From: Solimicrobium sp040544425
GTDB taxonomy: Bacteria; Pseudomonadota; Gammaproteobacteria; Burkholderiales; Burkholderiaceae_D
Length of the DNA: 7,192 nt
Assembly: GCA_040544425.1 (NCBI GenBank)
Contig: JBEONO010000057.1
Span: 1 to 7,192, forward strand
Direction: 5' to 3'
Both the position numbers and the translations under genes were made by a program. The number at the start of each line of letters is the position of its first letter. The stretch's first letter is position 1. Shown one piece after another: positions 1 through 5,108 of the stretch. Below the pieces are notes generated by a model. The model ran no database searches and was not told where the DNA came from. It saw nothing but the letters and a program-made list of their open reading frames with translations.

Positions 1-58
1 GTCGTTTCAGAATCGCCCGAAGCCTGCTTTGCATTAAACTTTTGCTAAAATTATCCAT
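1..58 (-). CDS. Possible 5' end of a minus-strand gene leaving the window
   Basis: On the minus strand an ATG at 58-56 opens a frame that runs to the window edge without a stop (19 codons, beginning MDNFSKSLMQSRLRAILKR). The sequence is basic and amphipathic and reads like a natural N-terminus, but no convincing Shine-Dalgarno sequence precedes it and the visible part is too short for assignment to a family. It may equally be chance reading next to the truncated IS1182 copy. I do not recognise it. Confidence 0.2.
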   Translation of the reverse strand, partial: MDNFSKSLMQSRLRAILKR

Positions 59-90
59 GGCGTAATCTAACACATTGGCTTAATGCGACA

Positions 91-477
91 GAACCTCAGA
101 TACTCACTAGGCGGACAAGCTATCAGGAACGAGGAGAAACGCAGCACAGATATTGGACCAACGAATGTAAGAATTGTCCATTGAAGAATCAATGTACGCC
201 AGGTAATGAGCGGCGCGTAAACCGATGGGAAAACGAAGCTGTATTGGATGAAATGCAGCGAAGGTTGGATCAATTTCCGGAAGCGATGCGTATTCGACGA
301 GAGACGGTGGAGCATCCGTATGGCACCATCAAAGCATGGATGGGCGCTCAACACTTCCAGATGAAAACAATTAAGCATGTCGCAACGGAAATGAGTTTGC
401 ACGTGCTGGCGTATAACATGAAGCGCGTGATGAAAATTCTTGGCATCGTCCCATTGCAGATGGCGATGGAAGCCTGA
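91..477 (+). pseudogene. IS1182-family transposase, C-terminal fragment
   Basis: The reading frame is open from 49 to the TGA at 475-477, and recognisable transposase sequence begins around 91. Visible family landmarks, in order: HRYWTNECKNCPLKNQC, the cysteine-containing segment before the last DDE block; ERRVNRWE; RRETVEHPYGTIKAWMG, which carries the final catalytic glutamate in the TVEHP motif; and EMSLHVLAYNMKRVMKILG near the C-terminus. These are typical of the DDE transposases of IS1182 elements, which are usually 450-550 aa. Only about 128 residues remain and the first two catalytic aspartates are gone. A TTG at 181 could start a 98-aa peptide, but this is not a plausible native start. 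The fragment cannot transpose by itself. Confidence 0.85.
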
Positions 478-675
478 GAAGGCTTTTATGTTGTAAATAG
501 CCCCCATTTGAGAGCCGCCAAAAGCGATTTAAGCGTCGAAAGAAAAAAACCGGCACCGTCGAATTAAAAAATCAGATTAAACTGAGGCGCACCTGACCGG
601 TCTGAACAGCAATCTAAACGAATAAAAAATGATCAATGCTGATTTTTTTGTTTTTACACGGTCTCGGCACTTTCC
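91..675 (+). mobile_element. Remnant of an IS1182-family insertion sequence, 5' part missing
   Basis: The segment holds the 3' third of an IS1182-type transposase gene and, after about 170 nt without an open frame, a stretch at about 650-675 (TTTTTACACGGTCTCGG and following bases). That stretch resembles the terminal repeats I know from IS1182-family elements, which often carry a T-run followed by ACAC. Transposase-like reading is lost to the left of about 91, and the catalytic DDE core is absent, so the copy is dead. No matching left terminal repeat or target duplication is visible. The family is secure from the protein; the exact right end is inferred. Confidence 0.7.
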
Positions 676-715
676 AGACGCTCAACCGGATTTGCTAAAT
701 ATTAGGAATCACTTG

Positions 716-1051
716 GTGAAATTATTTATTCTGAAAAAGATTCGCCCTGAAATTCAACAAATGATTGAACTCGGTTCCTTTCCAAGTGAGGATGAAGCGA
801 CCACTGAACATTTAAGGCAACTCGAAACGTTATTTCGTTCGGTTGTTCGCCCAATTTCAGATGATGAAGCAAATGAACTTGTGAAGCTGTTCGGAACAGA
901 TGGCTGCTTTGGGCTGGCTTCATCGGTAATGCATTTAATTGAAACTGCCCCAAGTTGGCCAATAAAAAATTGCCTGACGGACCTTAACAACCCATGGGTC
1001 GTCGAGTTGCAAAATAGAGCTATTCGCGGAGGGCTTTTAAAGGGCAAGTAG
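716..1051 (+). CDS. Small hypothetical protein, 111 aa
   Basis: I do not recognise this protein. It is soluble, with no signal peptide or membrane segment, and looks largely helical. An acidic first half (ELGSFPSEDEATTEHLRQLETLF) is followed by a conserved-looking core, LVKLFGTDGCFGLASSVMHLIETAPSWP, and a basic tail. The style recalls small accessory or immunity-type proteins, but that is only an impression. The start is placed at GTG 716 because AGGA at 704-707 lies 8 nt before it; TTG at 713 is an alternative. An ATG at 629 would add 29 residues, but it lies inside the tail of the IS1182 remnant, lacks a ribosome binding site, and its extra residues look like translated IS end. The IS may have replaced the native promoter or the first codons. 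Confidence 0.6.
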   Translation: MKLFILKKIRPEIQQMIELGSFPSEDEATTEHLRQLETLFRSVVRPISDDEANELVKLFGTDGCFGLASSVMHLIETAPSWPIKNCLTDLNNPWVVELQNRAIRGGLLKGK

Positions 1052-1106
1052 CGGCACATTCCTGTCGGTCACGGCAACCACCAATTTTCACGAATTTCCT
1101 CACAAA

Positions 1107-1124
1107 ATGCCCTAAATAGGGCAT
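1107..1124. repeat. Short perfect inverted repeat between genes
   Basis: ATGCCCT and AGGGCAT form a 7-bp stem around a 4-nt AAAT loop, 55 nt after the stop of the 111-aa protein gene. No T-run follows on either strand, so it is not a typical intrinsic terminator. It could be an operator or a weak mRNA stabiliser. Confidence 0.35.
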
Positions 1125-1263
1125 ATACAAGGTAGTTTGAGCACTGTAGTCTGGTCTGCTTTGAGAAATTGATGTGGCACATGGGACGTTATGGTTATCG
1201 GCCCTACGAGGTTGCAATCACGTCAGACTCGGATTTGTAAGACATTAGACCAGGGATATTCGC

Positions 1264-1491
1264 ATGGGGATTAGATTAACTGCTGATGAAATCCAGGCGC
1301 TTGAATGTGTCCAGAATGCACCTGCGTTAGGATTTAGGACATCCACCTTGCCGGACACCGCTAAACGATTGGTGGAACTCGGCTTTGTCAGACAAGGGGC
1401 TGGTAATCACCCTTCAATTACTGATAATCGCGCTTGGCTACCCGGCGTCGAGTATATCCAGAAGTTGTTCAATAGGATTTGCCATGAATAA
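1264..1491 (+). CDS. Small hypothetical protein, 75 aa, overlapping the next gene
   Basis: I do not recognise this protein. It has no signal peptide or membrane segment. It reads as a compact alpha/beta domain: helix LTADEIQALECVQN, then LPDTAKRLVELGFVRQGAG and SITDNRAWLPGVEYIQKLF. The order helix, helix plus a wing-like GFVRQG...ITD...GVEYI is reminiscent of a winged-helix fold, but no DNA-binding motif can be asserted. ATG at 1264 is preceded by AGGGA at 1252-1256, a good site with 7-nt spacing. Its stop overlaps the start of the exported NTF2-like gene by 8 nt, so the two are probably one transcript with coupled translation. Confidence 0.6.
   Translation: MGIRLTADEIQALECVQNAPALGFRTSTLPDTAKRLVELGFVRQGAGNHPSITDNRAWLPGVEYIQKLFNRICHE
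1474..1477 (+). promoter_or_regulatory. Ribosome binding site deciding the start of the NTF2-like gene
   Basis: AGGA lies 6 nt before ATG 1484, inside the end of the preceding gene. This supports 1484 as the start rather than the in-frame ATG at 1385, which would place a non-signal stretch before an obvious signal peptide. Confidence 0.6.
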
Positions 1492-1960
1492 ATTAAAAAC
1501 ATCGTTTGCATTACCAGCAATATTTCTGGTCTGCGCGTTTTGGAGCACGTGGGTCACCGCCGAAGAAAAAGAAATTGAAGAATTCAACCAAAAACTAACA
1601 CACGCAACGCTCAATATGGATAATGAGGCCACTCTGTTGCTATGGGCTGATGATGGTGTCAGCCTGTTACCTTCTACGAAACCAGTAATCGGAAAAACTG
1701 CCATTGCCAAGATGATGAGCGAAGTCACCGCGCAAATGCCTGGCGCGCACATGACCCAATTCGATTTCAAATGTTTTGATATTGTAATGGTCGGGAATTG
1801 GGCATCTGAGTGGTGTACAGAACATCAAATCGTTCAGTTTTCAGGTGGTAAAAAATCTTTTGATGGCTGGGGAAAATTGCTGCTGGTCTTACAGCGCAAC
1901 AATGAAGGGCAGTGGGTCATCGAACGAGAAATGTGGAATCAGGCTGAACCAGAAAAATGA
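1484..1960 (+). CDS. Exported NTF2-like (SnoaL/DUF4440-type) protein
   Basis: The product is 158 aa. Residues 1-26 form a Sec signal peptide: basic MNKLK, a hydrophobic core FALPAIFLVCAFW, and a cleavage site after WVTA, so the mature protein should begin at EEKEIEEF in the periplasm. The rest fits the cone-shaped NTF2-like fold: an N-terminal helix (EFNQKLTHATLNMD), the strand-turn LLLWADDGVSLLPSTKPVIGKTAIAKMM that is typical of DUF4440 and SnoaL-like proteins (a substrate pocket entrance followed by the 'G-x-x-A-I' helix), then beta strands ending in WVIEREMWNQ. Proteins of this family range from enzymes to ligand binders, and no catalytic residue can be assigned here. It is translated from a start overlapping the preceding gene. 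The mature protein has two cysteines (KCFD, WCTE; residues 97 and 111) that could pair in the periplasm. Family-level call only. Confidence 0.75.
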   Translation: MNKLKTSFALPAIFLVCAFWSTWVTAEEKEIEEFNQKLTHATLNMDNEATLLLWADDGVSLLPSTKPVIGKTAIAKMMSEVTAQMPGAHMTQFDFKCFDIVMVGNWASEWCTEHQIVQFSGGKKSFDGWGKLLLVLQRNNEGQWVIEREMWNQAEPEK

Positions 1961-1967
1961 TCATTTT
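1954..1967. repeat. Perfect 14-bp palindrome over a stop codon
   Basis: AAAATGATCATTTT spans the TGA stop of the NTF2-like gene. With no loop and mostly A/T pairs it is a poor terminator and may be chance. Confidence 0.3.
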
Positions 1968-2017
1968 AGTCTTTGCCGATGAAGGCCCGGTTGAACCAAT
2001 AGGCATTAATGTTGTAT

Positions 2018-2042
2018 GACCGGTGACAAATCTGAAGCGGTC
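2018..2042. repeat. Short imperfect hairpin near the IS91 left side
   Basis: GACCG and CGGTC (5-bp arms) bound a 25-nt unit containing GACAAATCTGAAG. It has the same general look (GACYG... to ...GGTC/AGTC ends) as the repeat units at 4322-4368 and 4540-4590, but the interior differs, so relation to them is only suggested. Confidence 0.25.
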
Positions 2043-2089
2043 GCTAACTGAACGTCGGCATCTGATTACAATCGTTAAGGGTTGTCAGT

Positions 2090-2143
2090 CATCTGCCCTT
2101 CACTGAAGGCCGTCCGAGCAACAGCATCCCCTGGGGGCAGATG
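2090..2143. repeat. 9-bp inverted repeat, candidate oriIS hairpin
   Basis: CATCTGCCC at 2090-2098 and GGGCAGATG at 2135-2143 are perfectly complementary across a 36-nt loop. The position, beyond the 3' end of the IS91 transposase gene, matches where the family keeps its origin end. The loop is long for a typical nicking hairpin, so the role is inferred. Confidence 0.45.
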
Positions 2144-2231
2144 TCGGACAAGCCCCGAGGGAGGAAACCGCGTAAAACAATTCGTGCGCTCAGACTGAGT
2201 GACGGCCTATGGGGATTTGGTGGTTATTTCT

Positions 2232-2275
2232 GGTGGTTGTGATGACCACCCAATGCTGTTGATCATTGACAGCAT
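2232..2275. repeat. Tandem hairpins downstream of the IS91 transposase gene
   Basis: Two hairpins lie 2 nt apart. The first is GGTGGT (2232-2237) with ACCACC (2245-2250) around 7 nt. The second is ATGCTGT (2253-2259) with ACAGCAT (2269-2275) around 9 nt, partly closable by further wobble pairs. They sit about 150 nt past the transposase stop and could be subterminal recognition sites of the origin end or could end transcription leaving the transposase gene; no T-run follows. Confidence 0.45.
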
Positions 2276-2425
2276 GAATCGGCGAGCCACAGCGCTTACT
2301 CAATGTTACGCTCATTGAATCATTCAGCAGATCTTCAACAGTATATTCGCAGCACACAACAATACGGCCCTGTATCGACGATGGACGATAACGATTTGGC
2401 AGGCTGTTGGCATGTGTGAACTTGT

Positions 2426-3619
2426 TCATGGCAAACTCCGCCATCGCGGTGGTGCTCGAATGACATACTGACGTTCCAGAACACCAACGACAATCATCGC
2501 TGCGCCACAGCACCGACAGGTAAATACAGGCTGTGCAGGTTCTGTTGATGCTTTAGCCGGCTCTGGCTGCGCAACGATAGGCGCGACGTTGAGTAATTCG
2601 CGAACACGAGCCAGATTCACTTTGCGACCCGTATTGGCGATGATGCCGTAATGACGAATGCGATGAAACCCGCTGGGCAGTATGTGCAGCAGGAAGCGCC
2701 GTATAAATTCATCGCTATTTAGCGTCATCGTTTTATACCGGTGTTCACTGTCAGCCCGATAATCTTTCCAGTTAAACGTCACGCCGTGTTCATCGAATGA
2801 ACGTAACCGGGCATTGGAAATGGCGACTCGATGAGTGTACCGCGATAAATAAGCCAGCACCGCTTGAGGCCCGGCGAACGGTCGTTTGGCGTAGACCACC
2901 CATTCGCACTTCCTTAATGGCGTAAGCCATTCTTTGAAGTTCACTGGATCGGCCAGCGTGGCATGTTCACCAAAGAACTTGAGCTGCCCGGCATGATGCG
3001 CTTTATCGAGCTCTTCCAGAAAGCGCCGCCGAAATAATCGCGACAGTACCCGCACGGATAAAAAGAAGCCCTTTTTGCACGACACCCACCGTTCACCGTC
3101 CATCGATAAGCCACCGCCCGGAACAATGCCATGCACATGCGGATGATGCGTCAGTGATGATCCCCAAGTATGCAGTACCAGCGTTACGCCAATGCGTGCA
3201 CCCAGATGTTTCGGGTCGGCAGCGATGGTGCGTAACGTTTCAGCGGCGACCTCAAACAACAACCGATAGATCACCGCTTTGTTGGTGTACGCCAGCGAGC
3301 TGACCGGAGCAGGCAAGGTAAAGACAACGTGGAAATAATCGACAGGCAGCAGTTCCGCTTGCCGGGCTTCCAGCCAACGTCGAGCCGCACTGGCCTGGCA
3401 CTTCGGACAGTGCCGGTTACGGCAGGAGTTATACGCGATGTCGTCGTGCGTGCAATTGGGGCAATGCAGCACATGGCCTCCCAAGGCAGCACTGCGGCAT
3501 TGCTCAATGGCCGACATGACCTTGAGTTGGTGCAAACTCAGGTGCGACTGGTGCGCCAGTCGATAGGCGGGACCGTGGGTGCGGAAGATATCCGCCACCT
3601 CTAGTGCGGGGCGTTCCAT
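2426..3619 (-). CDS. tnpA: IS91-family HUH transposase (Y2)
   Basis: The 397-aa product nicks and joins single-stranded DNA to move the element. N-terminal zinc-binding region: HCPNC at residues 52-56 and SCRNRHCPKCQ at 65-75. The metal-binding HUH motif is HHPHVHGIVPGGG at 158-170, with H161 and H163 as the two histidines. The paired tyrosines are Y257 and Y261 in YLSRYTHRVAIS, spaced four apart as in Y2 enzymes. A second cysteine cluster (CRCCG, 368-372) is near the C-terminus. Length is normal for the family, and no frameshift or stop is seen, so the enzyme may be active. ATG 3619 gives the usual family N-terminus (LEVADIFRTHGPAYR). It starts 9 nt after the recombinase stop without a strong ribosome binding site, so translation is probably coupled to the upstream gene. 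A cysteine-rich zinc region plus HUH plus Y2 rules out a Rep protein of a plasmid. Confidence 0.95.
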   Translation of the reverse strand: MERPALEVADIFRTHGPAYRLAHQSHLSLHQLKVMSAIEQCRSAALGGHVLHCPNCTHDDIAYNSCRNRHCPKCQASAARRWLEARQAELLPVDYFHVVFTLPAPVSSLAYTNKAVIYRLLFEVAAETLRTIAADPKHLGARIGVTLVLHTWGSSLTHHPHVHGIVPGGGLSMDGERWVSCKKGFFLSVRVLSRLFRRRFLEELDKAHHAGQLKFFGEHATLADPVNFKEWLTPLRKCEWVVYAKRPFAGPQAVLAYLSRYTHRVAISNARLRSFDEHGVTFNWKDYRADSEHRYKTMTLNSDEFIRRFLLHILPSGFHRIRHYGIIANTGRKVNLARVRELLNVAPIVAQPEPAKASTEPAQPVFTCRCCGAAMIVVGVLERQYVIRAPPRWRSLP

Positions 3620-3628
3620 GGACGTTGT

Positions 3629-4186
3629 TCAGGCTGGTTGCAACTGATCCAGTGGACTGATCACCTCGCGCAATAAATCGGTGGCGACTTGCGCATAAAG
3701 CGCCGTCGTCTCCAGCTTTTTATGTCCCAGTAATACTTGAATGACGCGGATGTCGACACGTTGTTCCAGCAGATGAGTGGCAAAGCAGTGGCGTAATGTG
3801 TGCATCGAAATGCGCTTCTCAATATGCGCTTCTTCACAGGCTGCTTTAATGGCACGGCTCAACTGACGGGGCGTGATCGGGTTGACGGGATTCAATCCGG
3901 GAAATAACCAGCCACCCTTGAGCATTCTGCCTTGGGCGTGTGCGATGTGCCACCATGAGCGTAAATAATCCAGCATAAAGGGTGACAGCATCGCATAGCG
4001 ATCCTTCTGGCCTTTGCCCTGTTCGATACGCAGCGTCATGCGCTCACTGTCAATGTCGCTGATCTTGAGTGCGCAGACTTCACTGACACGTAATCCGGCA
4101 CCATAAGCAACCGCCAGTGCAGTCTGATCTCGTTCGCTACCTGCGCAACGGATAAGGCGTTGCACTTCTTCGGGGCTTAACAACAC
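3629..4186 (-). CDS. IS91-associated tyrosine recombinase, N-terminal domain missing
   Basis: The 185-aa product consists almost only of the catalytic domain of a XerC/D-like phage-integrase-family enzyme. All active-site residues are present: R33 in GLRVSE, K58 in GKGQKDR, H129 and R132 in HTLRHCFATHLL, H155 in LLGHKK, and the nucleophile Y164 in TALYAQV. Related recombinases carry an N-terminal SAM-like core-binding domain of about 90 residues, which is absent. The frame upstream of GTG 4186 is open for only seven codons (KAHRPLR, which still fit the family) before a TAA at 4210-4208. No good ribosome binding site precedes the GTG. This suggests a 5' deletion or decay, although short recombinases such as FimB/FimE show that small size alone does not exclude activity. 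It probably once assisted the transposase element or resolved its products. Confidence 0.85.
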   Translation of the reverse strand: MLLSPEEVQRLIRCAGSERDQTALAVAYGAGLRVSEVCALKISDIDSERMTLRIEQGKGQKDRYAMLSPFMLDYLRSWWHIAHAQGRMLKGGWLFPGLNPVNPITPRQLSRAIKAACEEAHIEKRISMHTLRHCFATHLLEQRVDIRVIQVLLGHKKLETTALYAQVATDLLREVISPLDQLQPA

Positions 4187-4321
4187 CCTTAAGGGGCGGT
4201 GAGCTTTTTATGCCTATCATTGCGTCCACTATCGCATCATGGTTCTTGTTTCGATTGACGAAAGCCCAACATGCAGAGAAATAAAAACGAAATTTTTGGG
4301 CAATTTATGCGCAAGTTGAAT

Positions 4322-4368
4322 GACCGCTGTGTAGCACCTCGACAGGCGGTTATGGGCACATAGCAGTC
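4322..4368 (+). repeat. Repeat unit, copy 1 of an inverted pair
   Basis: Positions 4322-4360 match the reverse complement of 4552-4590 at 34 of 39 bases, including an unbroken ACCTCGACAGGCGG and a second identical block TATGGGCACA. The unit begins GACCGC and closes with GCAGTC at 4363-4368, so each unit has its own short terminal inverted repeats. This looks like a dispersed intergenic repeat family rather than part of IS91. Confidence 0.8.
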
Positions 4369-4464
4369 TTTGCGACCTCAAAAAAATCGCTTTTTGTATG
4401 TCTGCTGGACTCAGAAACCAGCCGTTCGAATTTAGAAAAAATCATTTTCCCTACGACCTCTTTC

Positions 4465-4476
4465 CACATAGCAGCC
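4465..4476 (+). repeat. Degenerate third piece of the repeat
   Basis: CACATAGCAGCC repeats the distal end of copy 1 (CACATAGCAGTC, 4357-4368) in the same orientation. CGACCTC also occurs in both neighbourhoods (4374-4379 with its preceding C, and 4454-4460). It lies between the two full copies. It could be a decayed third unit or chance. Confidence 0.35.
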
Positions 4477-4539
4477 ATTGAGCTCGCATTGTTAGCTGCA
4501 AGAAAGATTTAACAAATTGACTGGCAGCTGTCTAAAAAT

Positions 4540-4590
4540 GACTGCTCACAGTGTGCCCATACCCGCCTGTCGAGGTTCTACATTGCAGTC
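4540..4590 (-). repeat. Repeat unit, copy 2 of an inverted pair
   Basis: Read on the minus strand, the unit runs from GACTGC (4590-4585) through the shared ACCTCGACAGGCGG block to GCAGTC (4545-4540). It is four bases longer than copy 1 near its end. The unit ends about 20 nt beyond the stop codon of the small membrane protein gene, a usual position for intergenic repeats that can shape transcript ends. Confidence 0.8.
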
Positions 4591-4608
4591 AGTCGCGATC
4601 GATTTACC

Positions 4609-4818
4609 CTATCTATCATCATCAGATTTTTCGGTTTTCCTGAATAACTTGATTGGCTTCTTGCGCCTCCTTTTTACCGGAGATGATTGCTCCTGCCCTG
4701 CCTTAATTTGAGGAGGCGGCGCAACTGGCATTGGAAAACCAAGAAATATCATTACCAAGAAAATTGGTAATAACAAAAAGAACAATGGTCTTTTCCAATG
4801 AAGTTTGCGCTTAAACAT
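4609..4818 (-). CDS. Small single-span membrane protein, 69 aa
   Basis: I do not recognise the family. After a basic N-terminus (MFKRKLHWKR) comes one strongly hydrophobic segment, about residues 11-33 (PLFFLLLPIFLVMIFLGFPMPV), then a proline hinge (APPPQ) and a very basic tail (SPVKRRRKKPIKLFRK) ending in acidic residues. The positive charge on both sides leaves topology open; a signal anchor is likeliest because no cleavage site is seen. The start is set at ATG 4818; a GTG three codons earlier (4827) is possible. Only AAGG in the loop of a hairpin offers a binding site for ribosomes. The long hydrophobic run without frame breaks favours a real gene, but small size and lack of known relatives keep this moderate. 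Confidence 0.5.
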   Translation of the reverse strand: MFKRKLHWKRPLFFLLLPIFLVMIFLGFPMPVAPPPQIKAGQEQSSPVKRRRKKPIKLFRKTEKSDDDR

Positions 4819-4837
4819 GGCCCACACCTTGGGCCAT
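4817..4837 (-). promoter_or_regulatory. Hairpin enclosing the start codon of the small membrane protein
   Basis: ATGGCCC (4817-4823) and GGGCCAT (4831-4837) form a perfect 7-bp stem around a 7-nt loop. In the minus-strand mRNA the 3' arm contains the first bases of the ATG start codon and the loop contains AAGG, the only Shine-Dalgarno-like bases. Such a structure could hold back translation initiation. The pairing is seen directly; the function is inferred. Confidence 0.4.
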
Positions 4838-5108
4838 TCAGTTTGAATTCAAGCATTGCTTTAAAATTTGATGCCTCAATGCAGCAATCCGCCAGATTAT
4901 TTGTTCAACACTATACCTACACCGTGCCCTTTGCTACCATATGCCTCTTCCGACACCGGTCAGTCAAAATTGATTGAAGCAATATATTTTCAACGCCATA
5001 CTGATTTGTGATCGAAGCCTCAGAAAAAATTTGGGTACAACAGATCGAGTCGCGCCGACCTCATTTTGGTTGCCGCCGACCGAATATTGACCCCAAAAAT
5101 GTGCGGCA

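Larger units (their letters stand above)
2054..4210 (-). mobile_element. IS91-family element with recombinase and HUH transposase genes
   Basis: A tyrosine recombinase gene followed by a Y2 HUH transposase gene on the same strand is a known arrangement within the IS91 family, whose members move by a rolling-circle-like mechanism. In that family oriIS lies downstream of the transposase gene (here to the left) and terIS upstream (to the right), with insertion next to GAAC or CAAG. GAAC at 2050-2053 is a candidate target just outside the left end and would leave the hairpins at 2090-2275 inside the element, but CAAG at 2149-2152 and GAAC at 1993-1996 are alternatives. The right end is not recognisable: recombinase coding is broken at 4208-4210 and no ter-like sequence is obvious. 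Boundaries are therefore approximate; gene content is secure. Confidence 0.65.
4211..4608. other. Gene-free region with a repeat cluster
   Basis: No convincing gene is found on either strand. The right-hand 270 nt is organised by two copies of one repeat in opposite orientation and a degenerate third piece. The left-hand 110 nt (4211-4321) is A/T-rich and would be the place for the IS91 right end and the recombinase promoter, but neither can be identified. Confidence 0.5.

Noticed and set aside
67..507. Minus-strand open frame of 146 codons opposite the IS1182 transposase fragment
   Set aside because: It is antisense to a clearly recognisable transposase; the Cys/His/Phe-rich composition is typical of a shadow frame.
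1385..1483. Extension of the NTF2-like protein to an ATG at 1385
   Set aside because: This would bury the signal peptide 33 residues inside the protein and overlap the 75-aa gene heavily; ATG 1484 has the ribosome binding site.
1954..1967. Intrinsic terminator after the NTF2-like gene
   Set aside because: The palindrome is A/T-rich, has no loop and is not followed by a T-run, so it does not meet terminator criteria.
2190..2513. Minus-strand open frame of 107 codons downstream of and overlapping the IS91 transposase
   Set aside because: It overlaps the transposase 3' end in another frame, has no ribosome binding site, and lies over the hairpins of the presumed origin region. The composition does not resemble a protein.
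3329..3604. Plus-strand open frame opposite the transposase N-terminus
   Set aside because: It is antisense to the zinc-binding region of the HUH transposase; no supporting start signals.
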